A stretch of DNA of 64,000 nucleotides from CAXWPM01 sp965206125 (GTDB lineage: Bacteria; Acidobacteriota; Terriglobia; 20CM-2-55-15): the NCBI GenBank assembly GCA_965206125.1, contig CBDBIN010000040.1, positions 162,239-226,238 of the forward strand. The letters run 5' to 3'. The first letter of the stretch is position 1. Every line of letters starts with the position of its first letter. Shown piece after piece: positions 9,220 to 18,431 of the stretch. Both the position numbers and the translations under genes were made by a program. The notes below the pieces were generated by a model. That model had not been told where the DNA came from and searched no databases. It saw nothing but the letters and a program-made list of their open reading frames with translations.

Positions 9220-10265
9220 CCCCCGAACTCGACGAACACGCCCTTGGGAAGGGTTCCCAGACTCCGAATGACTGCCCTTCTTCCGTAGGCTTCCAGGATC
9301 CAGTTTTCAAAGAGAGCGGGTATTCCCGGCGACTGCCCAAGATCCGGACCGCTCATCGCGTGGAAATGAAGATGAGGCTCGACCGAGTCGCCGGAATTGC
9401 CGACCTCACCGATCGCATCGCCGGCCATTACCGCGTCGCCGACCCCCACCTTCATGCCGCCCGGGCGCATGTGGGCGTAGTAAGTGTAGATGTCGCCCTC
9501 ATGCCGGATGACGATCGCATTCCCGCCTGGTGTAGCGGGCATGGCCTGGCCGGGAACGTTCTCGGGCACGTCGTTCCGCATGTAGACGACTTCCCCGTCC
9601 GCCGCAGCGAGCACCGTTGCACCATAGGAAAGATAATCGCTGTTCCGCCCGCCGCTACCTTCATAGCTCCGGCCTTCGTGACCGATCTTCAGAAAGTCGT
9701 AGGCAAAGGCCTCAGCGATATACCGTTTGTGGGGATCAAGCGGACCATGCTCGGAAGCAACGTACCAGATCCCCTCGACCGGAAGACGACCGACGAAGCC
9801 CTCGGCTTGAACCGCACGTGCAGATACCTTATGAGTTTCCACTCGATCGCCCGCGCGAAACTCGCTCTCCACGATGATGGTTTCCCCCATCATCATGGCC
9901 GGCATCTCCAGAAACACGTCCGACAGAGCCTTCCGCTCCTCTGGACCGAGGACAAGGGTACCCGTCGGTGTCGTCTCGATGCGCTGGCGCGAGATCGCAT
10001 CGTCGAAAAGAGCTGTCAGGGACGGACCGGAGAACTGCCCGGAAACGACGCCGCCAGTCGGACCGACCAGGTCGAACCGGACCCAAAGGATTTCGATCGG
10101 TTCCGCCGACACGTTATGGAACACGACATGGAAAAAGGCGCGACGTGTCGGCCGCATGTCTCCGTCCAGATGTTCCACATAAACGACGTCGGGACGAACA
10201 CTGATGTCGAGGTCCTGAGCAAGGCCGGACACCGCGAAGAAAAGGCTTAGAATTGTTACGCGCAT
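9207..10265 (-). CDS. Exported M23 (LytM-type) metallopeptidase-fold protein
   Basis: A 352-residue protein with an N-terminal signal peptide (MRVTILSLFFAVSGLAQ), a beta-rich middle and a C-terminal M23 peptidase domain at about residues 215-320. The domain shows GGNAIVIRHEGDIYTYYAHM and the metal-binding HLHFH near residue 300; the upstream zinc-ligand region reads AYDFLKIG. M23 enzymes cut peptidoglycan cross-bridges or serve as envelope scaffolds, and the extra beta domain fits a periplasmic or secreted role. The last residues (GGTVH) and the stop lie inside a palindromic repeat, so the native C-terminus may have been replaced. No good Shine-Dalgarno site precedes the ATG. Confidence 0.82.
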   Translation of the reverse strand: MRVTILSLFFAVSGLAQDLDISVRPDVVYVEHLDGDMRPTRRAFFHVVFHNVSAEPIEILWVRFDLVGPTGGVVSGQFSGPSLTALFDDAISRQRIETTPTGTLVLGPEERKALSDVFLEMPAMMMGETIIVESEFRAGDRVETHKVSARAVQAEGFVGRLPVEGIWYVASEHGPLDPHKRYIAEAFAYDFLKIGHEGRSYEGSGGRNSDYLSYGATVLAAADGEVVYMRNDVPENVPGQAMPATPGGNAIVIRHEGDIYTYYAHMRPGGMKVGVGDAVMAGDAIGEVGNSGDSVEPHLHFHAMSGPDLGQSPGIPALFENWILEAYGRRAVIRSLGTLPKGVFVEFGGTVH

Positions 10266-10354
10266 TGCGACTTGAGGCTAAGACATGGAAGTGGTAAAAA
10301 TCAACCGTCTCTCGAGTAACCCTCAGTTCCATAACGACAGTCACCGGAGTGACG

Positions 10355-12043
10355 ATGACCGAAGAACAGCTACGCAATCTTCTCAGAAATCGGGGAATTC
10401 TTTACCCTGTGAACCATCCCATACCGAACGGTGCCCTTGCTGGGCAGATGGACCGACGTGAGTTCGTCCGGCTCGCCGGCCTCGCCGGCGCCTCCGTCGC
10501 GGTCGGTGCAGGCACATTCGGCTGTGCATCGGCAGCTCCGCCCATCAGCGGTAGCGGACCGGCTCCGGACTCGGCAGAGCGCGATCTGGCTCTTCTGGCG
10601 TTGGATGAAGCACGATCGGCTGGCGCCGACTACGTCGACGTTCGAATCTCCCGTCACTGGAGCGAATCGGTAAGCACGCGCGAGCAGCAGATCACAAATG
10701 TCAGCAAGGGTGACTCTTATGGAATCGGGGTGCGCGCGCTGGTCGGCGGGTCCTGGGGTTTCTCGGCAACACGGGATCTGGGCCGCGACGCCGTCGCCGC
10801 AGCAGCCCGCGAGGCCGCATCCATTGCGGCGGCTAACGACCGGATCGCTCCTTCCACGACCGTACTTGCTCCGGTGGAATCGGTCCCCGACGGACGATGG
10901 GTCACCCCTCACGACATCGACCCGTTCGACGTTCCGATCGAAGAAAAGGCCAACCTCCTGTTCAGCGCGAACGAAGCAGCGATGAAGGTCGCCGGCGTGG
11001 GGTTCGTGTCTTCGAGTATCGCTTCGGTCAAGGAGAGCCGCCTGGTCGTGACCAGCGAAGGCTCCGTCATCCAGCAAACGTCCATGCGGATGAATCCGGC
11101 CATGAACATCACGGCAGTATCTTCGGACCGTTCCGACTTCCAGAGCCGGGGTTCGGTAGCCGCACCCGCCGGGCGAGGCTGGGAATACGTCCTCGGCCTC
11201 GATTTCCCGGCCAACGCACCACGATGGGCGGAAGAAGCCGTCATGAAGCTCGGTGCGCCATCGGTCGAACCGGGCACATGGGACCTGGTGCTTCACCCTT
11301 CGAACCTTTGGCTGACGATCCACGAGTCGATTGCCCATCCCACGGAACTGGACCGCACGCTCGGTTTTGAAGCCAATTACGCCGGCACGTCCTTTATCTT
11401 TCCTCCGGAAGACACGCTCAACACCCTCCGCCTGGGCCAGGAATTCATGACGTTCATGGGCAACCGGACCGAAGAGGGCGGCTGCGCGACCATCGGCTGG
11501 GACGACGAGGGCGTCGCGGCGACGTCGTGGCCGATCGTCGACAAGGGTGTCTTCGTCAACTACCAGACGACCCGCGAACAGGCAGCATGGATCTCAGAAC
11601 AGACCGGTATCACCGACAGCCTCGGCTGCGCCTACGGGATGAACTGGGCCAGCATCCCCTTCCAGCGAATGCCTAACGTCAGCCTAATGCCTGGAGACCA
11701 GGACCTCAGCGAGGAAGATGTCATCGCCGCGACCGACCACGGCGTGATGGTCGAGGGACGCGGCTCCTATTCGATCGATCAGCAGCGCTATAACTTCCAG
11801 TTCGCCGGACAGGTGTTCTGGGAAATTCGGAACGGTAAAAAGTACCAGATGCTTCGCGACGTCGCCTACCAGGGCCGCACGCCCGAGTTCTGGAACTCCA
11901 TGTCCCTGATCGGCGGACCGGGCACGTATTACCTGGGCGCAACTTTTGGCGACGCCAAGGGCCAGCCGGGTCAATCGAATGCCGTTTCCCACGGATGTCC
12001 CATCGCCTTGTTCCGGGATGTCAACATTCTTAACACGGCGTGA
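10355..12043 (+). CDS. tldD: TldD-family metalloprotease with a Tat signal
   Basis: A TldD/PmbA family protein of about 562 residues. It begins with a short leader and then a twin-arginine type signal (DRREFVRLAGLAGASVAVG), so it is probably exported folded, unlike cytosolic E. coli TldD. The active-site region reads HESIAHPTELD, the HExxxH zinc motif of TldD. TldD works as a heterodimer with a PmbA/TldE-like partner that degrades unfolded or small modified peptides; the partner gene follows ten bases downstream. The start is set at ATG 10355 because CCGGAG at 10343-10348 is well spaced for it and too close to the GTG at 10349. Confidence 0.87.
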   Translation: MTEEQLRNLLRNRGILYPVNHPIPNGALAGQMDRREFVRLAGLAGASVAVGAGTFGCASAAPPISGSGPAPDSAERDLALLALDEARSAGADYVDVRISRHWSESVSTREQQITNVSKGDSYGIGVRALVGGSWGFSATRDLGRDAVAAAAREAASIAAANDRIAPSTTVLAPVESVPDGRWVTPHDIDPFDVPIEEKANLLFSANEAAMKVAGVGFVSSSIASVKESRLVVTSEGSVIQQTSMRMNPAMNITAVSSDRSDFQSRGSVAAPAGRGWEYVLGLDFPANAPRWAEEAVMKLGAPSVEPGTWDLVLHPSNLWLTIHESIAHPTELDRTLGFEANYAGTSFIFPPEDTLNTLRLGQEFMTFMGNRTEEGGCATIGWDDEGVAATSWPIVDKGVFVNYQTTREQAAWISEQTGITDSLGCAYGMNWASIPFQRMPNVSLMPGDQDLSEEDVIAATDHGVMVEGRGSYSIDQQRYNFQFAGQVFWEIRNGKKYQMLRDVAYQGRTPEFWNSMSLIGGPGTYYLGATFGDAKGQPGQSNAVSHGCPIALFRDVNILNTA

Positions 12044-12053
12044 GGAGGCGATC

Positions 12054-13430
12054 ATGAGCCGCTTTCAAACGAATGGGACAGGATCCCGCCATGGTCTGTC
12101 GGCCGACGAAGCGCGAGCGCTATGCGACCTCGTTCTCAGTTTCGCCGAAGCCGACAACACGCGTGTGAACGTTAATTCCGGCTGGCGGGGATTCACGCGA
12201 ACCGCCATCAACCGGATCACGACGGCCGGGGGCAGCACGGACACATCCGTCCAGATCACGAGCGTATTCGGCAAGCGCATCGCCCGCGTGACGACGAACA
12301 ACCTGGAACGCGCGGGCCTGGAACAAGCGGTCAAGGACTCGGAGGTGCTGGCGCGAATCTCTCCGGAAGATCCAGAATACCTGCCGGAACTCGAACAGCA
12401 GGAATACCTCGACGTCGGGGGCTACTACGACAGCACAGGTGAGCTGGCACCGGAAACCCGTGCGCAATCGATGTCGCTGGCGCTGGACTCGGCCAAGGCG
12501 TCGGAGACCGTTGCAGCCGGCTTCATGGATGTACGGGCCGGGGCGAACGCGGTCGCGAACTCGAACGGGCTGTTCGCATACCACCCTTCGACCGGGGTTG
12601 CGTCAACGCTGACCGTGCGTACTCCGGACGGGCAATCTTCGGGCTGGGCCGGAGACGAGGCCGCGAACTGGACGTCGATCGAGTCGGAGCGCGTAGCTGC
12701 CGATGCGGTCAGCAAGTGTCTGGATTGGCGGGGCAGGACCACGCTCGAACCGGGAGAATACGACGTTGTTCTGGAACCGACTGCCGTCGGCATGTTGATG
12801 CGCAACGTGCGCAATGTCTTCAACGCTCGAACTGCGGATGAAGGTCGATCCTACTTCTCGAAACAAGGCGGTGGGACCAAGCTCGGCGAGCGAGTCTTCG
12901 ATTCAAAGATTACGCTCAGAAGCGACCCTCAGGCCGAGGATGCTGAAACGAGCCCGTACACCGGAGACGGATCGGCGGTTCAACCCGAAGTGTGGGTGGA
13001 GAGTGGCGTCCTTCGGAACCTGTCCGCGAGTCGCTTCTGGGCCGACCGGCAAGGTGTGGCTCCAAAAGCCACACCGCCGAACCTGATCATGTCGGGTGGA
13101 GAAGCCAGCGTCGAGGACATGATCGCATCCATCCGGCGCGGCGTCCTGATCACCCGCTTCTGGTACATTCGCAGGCTGAATGCGAGAACGATCTCCTACA
13201 CCGGATTGACCCGGGACGGGACGTTCCTGATCGAGAACGGCCGGATCAGCCGGCCCGTCACGAACTTCCGTTTCAACCAGTCGATGGTGTCCCTGCTCGA
13301 GAACGTGGACATGCTCGGGACGCCGACACGGGTTGCGGCGAGCGAGAACAGCTCGGTGTCGGCGCCGATCGTCGTTCCGGCATTGAAGGTTCGCGGGTTC
13401 AACCTGGCAAGCGTTAGCGACGCGATTTAA
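12054..13430 (+). CDS. pmbA: TldE/PmbA-family partner of the TldD-like protease
   Basis: A 458-residue member of the TldD/PmbA family lacking the HExxxH motif, as expected of the non-catalytic TldE/PmbA half of the dimer. The family's C-terminal pattern is clear: LIMSGGEASVEDMIASIRRG, then ITRFWYIRRLNART and GTFLIENGRISRPVTNFRFNQS. No signal peptide is seen, although the partner has a Tat signal; the pair may be exported together by hitchhiking, which is inference. GAGGAGG at 12042-12048 overlaps the upstream stop and sets the start at ATG 12054. A family B repeat begins directly after the stop. Confidence 0.87.
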   Translation: MSRFQTNGTGSRHGLSADEARALCDLVLSFAEADNTRVNVNSGWRGFTRTAINRITTAGGSTDTSVQITSVFGKRIARVTTNNLERAGLEQAVKDSEVLARISPEDPEYLPELEQQEYLDVGGYYDSTGELAPETRAQSMSLALDSAKASETVAAGFMDVRAGANAVANSNGLFAYHPSTGVASTLTVRTPDGQSSGWAGDEAANWTSIESERVAADAVSKCLDWRGRTTLEPGEYDVVLEPTAVGMLMRNVRNVFNARTADEGRSYFSKQGGGTKLGERVFDSKITLRSDPQAEDAETSPYTGDGSAVQPEVWVESGVLRNLSASRFWADRQGVAPKATPPNLIMSGGEASVEDMIASIRRGVLITRFWYIRRLNARTISYTGLTRDGTFLIENGRISRPVTNFRFNQSMVSLLENVDMLGTPTRVAASENSSVSAPIVVPALKVRGFNLASVSDAI

Positions 13431-13457
13431 TAGGGACATAGGTGCCTGTCCCCATTT
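13431..13457. repeat. Palindromic repeat, family B
   Basis: GGGACA-TAGGTGCC-TGTCCC forms a 6-bp stem. The same 27 bases recur at 49610-49637. It sits exactly between the convergent pmbA-like and aldo/keto reductase genes and its end overlaps the reductase stop codon (13456-13458). Weaker relatives lie at 16631-16654 and 17314-17335. Confidence 0.7.
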
Positions 13458-14453
13458 ACGAGCGAACCTTCGGCTGCTCGTGGCCGAGGATCGGGTGTGG
13501 CACGTACGGCGCTTCGAGCCGGGCAATCTCCTCGTCGGTGAGTTCCACATCTAACGCCCCTACCGCGTCGTCGATGTAATCGACCTTGGTCGCACCGATG
13601 ATCGGCGACGAGACACCGGGGACCGAGAGCAGCCAGGCCATCGCGATCTCGGCAGCTTTGACTTCTTTCTCGGCGGCCAACTCCAGCACCACATCCAGGA
13701 CCTTGAAATCCGCTTCCTCGAAGTACATCTGGTCGGCGAAGCCGTCGTTCTTCGACCGCAGCGTCGTCTGCTGTCCTCCGCGGGTCCGGGTGCCGGTCAG
13801 GAAGCCACGGGCAAGCGGGCTCCACGGAACGACGCCGACGCCCTCGTCGAGACAGAGCGGGATCATCTCGCGTTCCTCTTCGCGGTAGACCAGGTTGTAG
13901 TGGTCTGCATCGCGACGAAGCGATGCCAGCCGTTGGCATCAGCGACATGCTGGGCGCGCGAAAACTCCCAGGCCGCCATACTGCTGGCGCCGAGGTAGCG
14001 GACCTTCCCCGCACGAACCAGCGAGTCCAGCGCCTCCATCGTCTCTTCGACAGGAGTTTCCGGATCCCATCGGTGGATGTAGTAGATGTCGATGAAGTCG
14101 GTGCCCAATCGCCTCAGAGATGCGTCGCAGCCTTCGAGGATGTGCTTGCGCGACAGGCCCTGACGGTTCGGTCCCTTCTCGACCGGATAGAACACCTTTG
14201 TGGCCAGGACGTAGTCCTCGCGGGACGCGAGACTGCCCAGTATCTGTCCAGTGGCCTCTTCGCTCACTCCCAGCGAGTACATATCCGCCGTGTCAAAGAA
14301 GTTGATGCCGTGTTCGAGAGCTCGTTCGAAATGGGGGCGGGCGGCCGCGGAGTCCAGCACCCACCCGCGCCAATTGGGATCGCCGTAGCTCATGCAGCCC
14401 AGGCAGATCCTCGACACTTCCAATCCGGTGTCCCCCAGATATGTGTATTCCAT
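13456..14453 (-). pseudogene. Aldo/keto reductase, frameshifted
   Basis: Two overlapping frames together make one aldo/keto reductase of about 332 residues. The first, from ATG 14453, starts MEYTYLGDTGLEVSRICLG and carries FDTADMYSLGVSEE with the catalytic Asp and Tyr, the Lys in VLATKVF and the His in YYIHRWDP. It runs out after FVAMQ. The second frame resumes with EREMIPLCLDEGVGVVPWSPL and reaches a normal C-terminus (SSPIIGATKVDYIDDAVGAL). Adding one A near 13904 restores QNHYNLVYREEERE across the junction. This is either a real single-base deletion or an assembly error in a short A run. Substrate unknown. Confidence 0.8.
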
Positions 14454-14497
14454 AGCCGGAAATACTAATCGAAAAGAGCTTGTTATACTCAGCGAAC

Positions 14498-15238
14498 ATG
14501 TCCAGACCGACCGAGCGACCGTTGCCGATGCTCTACACGGAACTGGCGCCGTGGTTCCACCTGCTGACATCTCCAGCTTCCTACAACGATGAAGCGGAGT
14601 TCGTGCGACGGACCCTGTCTGCTCTGGACACACCGCCAAAGACGATACTCGAACTGGGCAGCGGCGGCGGCAACAACGCCTTCCACCTAAAAACGCTCTT
14701 CGACATGACGCTCACGGATATCTCCACCGGAATGCTCGACATCAGCCGCGAACTGAACCCCGAGTGCGAACATCTTCCCGGCGACATGAGAACCGTGCGG
14801 CTGGGACGTACCTTCGATGCGGTGTTCATCCATGATGCCGTCATGTACATCACGAGTCTTCCGGACCTCGGCCTCGTCGCCGAGACAGCGTTTGCGCATT
14901 GTGCACCGGGGGGAGCGGTCCTGATCATGCCGGACAACACCCGCGAAACGTTCGAAGGCGAGACCCGGCACGGCGGCAATGACGACGACGGCCGGGGGCT
15001 GCGCTACGTTTCGTGGACTCACGATCCCGATCCACACGACGGCAGGTACTTTGTCGACATGGCGTACCTGCTCAAGGACGCTGACGGGAGCGTGCGGACG
15101 GTTCAAGACCGCCATACGTTCGGTCTCTTCGGCCGGAACGATTGGATGGAGACGCTGTCGGTTGCAGGTTTCGAGACGAAGACTCTTTCGGACGAGCCCT
15201 ATGGCCGCGACGTCTTTCTCGGAATCCGACCAGAGTGA
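14498..15238 (+). CDS. Class I SAM-dependent methyltransferase
   Basis: A 246-residue Rossmann methyltransferase. Motif I is ILELGSGGGNNAFHL, followed by the acidic end of strand two (MTLTDIS), DAVFIHDAVMYI and the later CAPGGAVLIMPDN. No substrate domain can be named; the family includes small-molecule methylases. It is divergent from the aldo/keto reductase with 44 bases between. A TATACT box at 14484-14489 would start transcription about two bases before ATG 14498, so the message may have almost no leader. TTG 14480 and ATG 14528 are other possible starts. Confidence 0.8.
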   Translation: MSRPTERPLPMLYTELAPWFHLLTSPASYNDEAEFVRRTLSALDTPPKTILELGSGGGNNAFHLKTLFDMTLTDISTGMLDISRELNPECEHLPGDMRTVRLGRTFDAVFIHDAVMYITSLPDLGLVAETAFAHCAPGGAVLIMPDNTRETFEGETRHGGNDDDGRGLRYVSWTHDPDPHDGRYFVDMAYLLKDADGSVRTVQDRHTFGLFGRNDWMETLSVAGFETKTLSDEPYGRDVFLGIRPE

Positions 15239-15267
15239 TGCGCCACGACTGATCTTTCGGATCCGCC

Positions 15268-15633
15268 CTACTGGGACGACAGGACATACATGTTCCCGTC
15301 GGGATCCTTCATGATCGCGGAAGTCCCCCATTGCTCGGTCCGTGCTTCCTGGGCGAACTCGACGCCTTTGTCCTTCAGCTGCCGGTAGGTCGCCTCCACC
15401 TCATCGCACAGAAACGACAGGTTGGTAAACCCGCCGATCCGATCTTCATGCCCATCCGGCGTGAACAGGGCCAGCCGCGTGTCGGCGCCCGGAATGCGCA
15501 ACTCGATCCAGCGCTGCTTGCCGTCGAACGGCTGATCGGTCGCAACGGCAAAACCCAGCTTCTCCGTGAAAAACTGGAGCGAGCGATCCTGGTCGCCGAC
15601 CGGGATGCTCGCAAACTTGATGGCCTTGATCAT
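15268..15633 (-). CDS. VOC-family (glyoxalase/bleomycin-resistance fold) protein
   Basis: A 121-residue single VOC domain made of two beta-alpha-beta-beta-beta halves. It starts MIKAIKFASIPVGDQDRSL with the usual ligand position in strand one, contains FFTEKLGFAV and ends with MKDPDGNMYVL, the conserved second half. The start at 15633 is fixed by a GGGAGGAG ribosome site just upstream. The family includes dioxygenases, isomerases and binding proteins, and nothing here selects one. It converges on the methyltransferase gene. Confidence 0.83.
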   Translation of the reverse strand: MIKAIKFASIPVGDQDRSLQFFTEKLGFAVATDQPFDGKQRWIELRIPGADTRLALFTPDGHEDRIGGFTNLSFLCDEVEATYRQLKDKGVEFAQEARTEQWGTSAIMKDPDGNMYVLSSQ

Positions 15634-15709
15634 CTCTCCTCCCTCTCTTGAAAACCGAAGCCACCCTACGCCTTCCCCGACGTTGACGACAAGGCATGAA
15701 AAGCTTACT

Positions 15710-16051
15710 ATGGCATTAGATTCTATAGATAAGCGCGTGAAACGGCTGAACATCGACCCGTACATCATCGACACACTGATGCCGGACCTGGTCGGTCACG
15801 ACCGGAGGCCAGCGGCGTTCTTTGTCTACCTCTACCTGTGGCGGCAGACCGGTCAGCGTCGCAAGCCACGAAGCCAGCGCAGCCTGAGGGAAATTTCGGA
15901 GGGTACCGGGTTGTCGAAACGGGCCGTTCAGGACGCGATCCTGCGCCTGGTCGGGAGGGGGTTGATCAGCGTCCTGCGGGAGTCCATCACCGCCGTCCCG
16001 GAATACACGGTCCACCGGCCCTGGGAACGATTGAGGCGATCGAAACAATGA
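15710..16051 (+). CDS. Small winged-helix type DNA-binding protein
   Basis: A 113-residue protein with a helix-turn-helix in its second half (RSQRSLREISEGTGLSKRAV, then QDAILRLVGRGLISVLRE), the pattern of winged-helix regulators that read DNA with the recognition helix SKRAVQDAI. There is no ligand domain. The stop overlaps the msrA start as ATGA, so it may be translationally coupled to msrA and could regulate it, for example in response to oxidants. That link is inference. GNAT-like or MarR-like assignment beyond the HTH is not possible. Confidence 0.7.
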   Translation: MALDSIDKRVKRLNIDPYIIDTLMPDLVGHDRRPAAFFVYLYLWRQTGQRRKPRSQRSLREISEGTGLSKRAVQDAILRLVGRGLISVLRESITAVPEYTVHRPWERLRRSKQ

Positions 16052-16629
16052 CGGAGGAAGAGCGAGTGATTTCAAACGAAACCGAAGAAAAGGCAACGCT
16101 GGGTGGAGGCTGCTTCTGGTGTCTCGAGGCCGTCTATGAGCTGATGGACGGCGTGGGCTCCGTCGTGTCTGGCTACGCGGGCGGCGCGCGGCCGAATCCG
16201 ACATACGAGCAGGTGTGCTCGGGCTCGTCGGGACATGCGGAGGTGGTCCAGGTCACGTTCGACGGCGCGGTGACACCGTTCGAGGAGATCCTCCAAGTCT
16301 TCTTCTTGATCCACGACCCGACGACGTTGAACCGTCAGGGCAACGACAGCGGCACCCAATACCGGTCCGTCATCTTCTACCATTCCGAGGAACAGAAAGA
16401 GACCGCCGATAAAATGATCGAGGAACTCGGCCGGGCCCAAGTGTTCCCCGACCCGGTCGTAACCGAGGTGGCTCCGCTCCCCGAGTTTTACCCGGCCGAA
16501 GACTACCACCGGGAGTACTACCGCCGAAACGGCAACCAGCCTTACTGTCAGTACGTCATCGATCCAAAAGTGGCGAAGTTCCGGGCGAAGTATTTCGACA
16601 AGCTAAAGCAGAAGGCCGCAAACGATTGA
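16048..16629 (+). CDS. msrA: Peptide methionine (S)-sulfoxide reductase MsrA
   Basis: MsrA reduces the S form of methionine sulfoxide in proteins. The catalytic motif GGCFWC is present near residue 21, followed by the family stretches VVSGYAGG, NPTYEQVCSGSSGHAE and HDPTTLNRQGNDSGTQYRS. A C-terminal cysteine in NQPYCQYVI is the likely resolving residue. No signal peptide, so cytosolic. The ATG at 16048 overlaps the upstream HTH gene; a GTG at 16066 has a better spaced GGAGGA (16053-16058) and may be the true start, giving 188 residues. A palindrome follows the stop. Confidence 0.93.
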   Translation: MTEEERVISNETEEKATLGGGCFWCLEAVYELMDGVGSVVSGYAGGARPNPTYEQVCSGSSGHAEVVQVTFDGAVTPFEEILQVFFLIHDPTTLNRQGNDSGTQYRSVIFYHSEEQKETADKMIEELGRAQVFPDPVVTEVAPLPEFYPAEDYHREYYRRNGNQPYCQYVIDPKVAKFRAKYFDKLKQKAAND

Positions 16630-16630
16630 A

Positions 16631-16654
16631 GGGGGACATGCTCCCCTGTCCCCC
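16631..16654. repeat. Palindromic repeat, family B-like
   Basis: GGGGACA and TGTCCCC pair around an 8-base loop, two bases after the msrA stop. It shares the GGGGACA...TGTCCCC core with the family B copies at 13431 and 49610. It has no following T run and so is not a typical intrinsic terminator. Confidence 0.5.
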
Positions 16655-16677
16655 TCTGCCCATTACAGCTATTCCAG

Positions 16678-17259
16678 CTACTGGAGACGCTCGATCGAAA
16701 TGATGCCAACCGGCGGTGTCAGGCTCTGCGCCTCGGCGGGCGCAGCCTGGATCGCGCGAACGACGTCCATGCCGTCGACGACCTTCCCGAACGCCGCGAA
16801 GCCCTGGCCGTCCGCATTCCGATCTCCTCCGAAGTCCAGCGACGGCTGATCTTCGATGCAGATGAAGATGTCCGACCGGGCGGAGTCCGGCCCGCCGCGT
16901 GCCATCGAGATCGCCCCATCTTCGTGCCGGAGCTCGGTAACGTTCGTCCGCTCCAGGGGGATAGGATCGAAGCCTTCCCCACGCCGGTCCGGATTGACGC
17001 CCGCCTGAATCACCTCGATCAGCACGTCGTTGTTCGGCTGGTTGTCGAGCTTTACCGTGCGGTGAAACCGCCCGCCTTCATAGAACCCGCCGTCAACGTA
17101 CCTCAGAAAGTTTTCCACCGTACCGGGAGCCCGGTCCGGGTACAACTCGATATCGATGTTGCCCACTTCGGTCCGGATTCGGACGCGGATGGATTCCTGC
17201 GCCGTCGCTGTCGTCGCAAAGGCCCATAGAAGCAATAGCAACGCAAAGATTCGTTTCAT
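16678..17259 (-). CDS. Exported cyclophilin-type peptidyl-prolyl isomerase
   Basis: A 193-residue protein with a cleavable signal peptide (MKRIFALLLLLWAFATTATA-QE) and one cyclophilin domain. It shows IELYPDRAPGTVENFLRYVD, GRFHRTV with the catalytic Arg and Phe region, and GDRNADGQGFAAFGKVVDGMDVV. The usual central motif is partly changed (SDIFICIEDQPSLDFGG), so activity may be lower than in classic enzymes. Likely a periplasmic folding helper. The ATG at 17259 is preferred over GTG and TTG codons directly before it. It converges on msrA with a repeat between. Confidence 0.86.
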   Translation of the reverse strand: MKRIFALLLLLWAFATTATAQESIRVRIRTEVGNIDIELYPDRAPGTVENFLRYVDGGFYEGGRFHRTVKLDNQPNNDVLIEVIQAGVNPDRRGEGFDPIPLERTNVTELRHEDGAISMARGGPDSARSDIFICIEDQPSLDFGGDRNADGQGFAAFGKVVDGMDVVRAIQAAPAEAQSLTPPVGIISIERLQ

Positions 17260-17313
17260 CAACACTGTTAAAAGCCCCTGATTGGAAAACTGAAATAAGT
17301 GTAGCGCTCAGGT

Positions 17314-17335
17314 GGGGACACGGGAGCCTGGCCCC
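17314..17335. repeat. Palindromic repeat, family B-like
   Basis: GGGGACACGGGAGCCTGGCCCC followed by TATTTT, a variant of the family B hairpin. The last bases include the first base of the stop codon of the TfoX-like gene (17335-17337). Confidence 0.45.
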
Positions 17336-17664
17336 TATTTTGCCGGAAGAGTGGCTGAAAACTTTATCGCCCGCTCCACCCATTTCTTCAATGCTGCTCC
17401 CGACTGGTAGCCGGCCGGCTCGAGATACACCATCGTGCTAATCAGCTTACCCGTAAAGTCCATCGGGGCGGTGTGGAGTTCCCTCAACGCTTTTGTCGCG
17501 CCCTCGTTCCCCAGGCGCAGGCAGATCCTGTCGCCGACGACACCGCAACACATGTTGCCCCGGAGCATGAACGTGATACCGCCGAACAACTTCCGTTCGA
17601 TCAGGCCTTTCTGCGGTCCGAGCGCTCGTCGCAGGCGGTCGGCGACCTTCTCTTCATAAGCCAT
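17335..17664 (-). CDS. TfoX N-terminal domain protein
   Basis: A 109-residue protein matching the TfoX/Sxy N-terminal domain: MAYEEKVADRLRRALG, ERKLFGGITFMLRGNMCCGV and ICLRLGNEGATKAL. Sxy is a competence activator in gammaproteobacteria, but isolated N-terminal domains are widespread in bacteria with unknown roles. The C-terminal TfoX domain is absent. The start at 17664 follows a GGAGT ribosome site. The stop lies in a palindromic repeat. It is divergent from the B3/B4 protein gene. Confidence 0.82.
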   Translation of the reverse strand: MAYEEKVADRLRRALGPQKGLIERKLFGGITFMLRGNMCCGVVGDRICLRLGNEGATKALRELHTAPMDFTGKLISTMVYLEPAGYQSGAALKKWVERAIKFSATLPAK

Positions 17665-17694
17665 CGATGACTCCTTCCATATACCATCTACCAG

Positions 17695-18408
17695 ATGGGC
17701 TTTCACGTCGAGCCGAAGATATTCGAAATGTTTCCAGGACTGCGCCTGGCCGTGGCGGTCGCCCTAGACCTGAACACCGACGCCGTGCCGCACGCCCTTA
17801 CCGATCACTGGCATCGCGCGTGGGCCGACGCACCGGACGCGCTCGCCGACTATCCGGACCGGCAATCCCACCCACGCATCAAGGCCTGGCGCGACGCATG
17901 GAAACAAATCGGCGTGTCGTCGAAAAAATTTCCCTGCTCGGTCGAATCCCTGCTCAAACGCGCCTTGAAAGGCGGCGAGCCCTTCTCGATCCATCCGATC
18001 GTAGACTTCTACAACACGATCTCTCTCGAATACCTCGTCCCGGCCGGCGCATTCGATCTTGCCGGCACCAGCCAGGGCATCGCACTCCGGCTGACACGAT
18101 CCGGCGACACGTTTCAGGCGCTCGACGAAGCTGCACCCGCATCCGTGCCGGAAGGCGAGACGGCCTACGCCACCGGGTCGACCGTCCTCACGCGCCACTT
18201 TGTCTGGAAACAATCGCAGGAAGCGCTCATCGCCCCAACGACACGCGACGTGTTTCTGGTCTCGGAAGTATTGGGCGATCTACCCGACGACGTCGCCCTC
18301 GCCGTCGTCGGGAACTTCGAGGAAGGACTCCGCGCCTACTTCGGCGTCGAAGGCCGAAGCTTCATCGTGGATGCGAAAAATAACGCGGTGGACTGGGAGG
18401 GGAGTTAA
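17695..18408 (+). CDS. B3/B4 tRNA-binding domain protein
   Basis: A 237-residue protein resembling the B3/B4 editing module of the phenylalanyl-tRNA synthetase beta chain: SHPRIKAWRDAWKQIGVSSK, a PCSVESLLKRALKGG helix, IHPIVDFYNTISLEYLVPAG and the terminal block FLVSEVLGDLPDDVALA. Free-standing B3/B4 proteins are thought to clear mischarged tRNA or a free amino acid adduct; none of this is shown here. No synthetase core is present. A family C repeat follows. Confidence 0.82.
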   Translation: MGFHVEPKIFEMFPGLRLAVAVALDLNTDAVPHALTDHWHRAWADAPDALADYPDRQSHPRIKAWRDAWKQIGVSSKKFPCSVESLLKRALKGGEPFSIHPIVDFYNTISLEYLVPAGAFDLAGTSQGIALRLTRSGDTFQALDEAAPASVPEGETAYATGSTVLTRHFVWKQSQEALIAPTTRDVFLVSEVLGDLPDDVALAVVGNFEEGLRAYFGVEGRSFIVDAKNNAVDWEGS

Positions 18409-18431
18409 CCGCAGAGACACAAAGAAAAGAA

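Noticed and set aside
16631..16654. Intrinsic terminator after msrA
   Set aside because: The hairpin lacks a T run on either strand and matches the dispersed repeat family instead.
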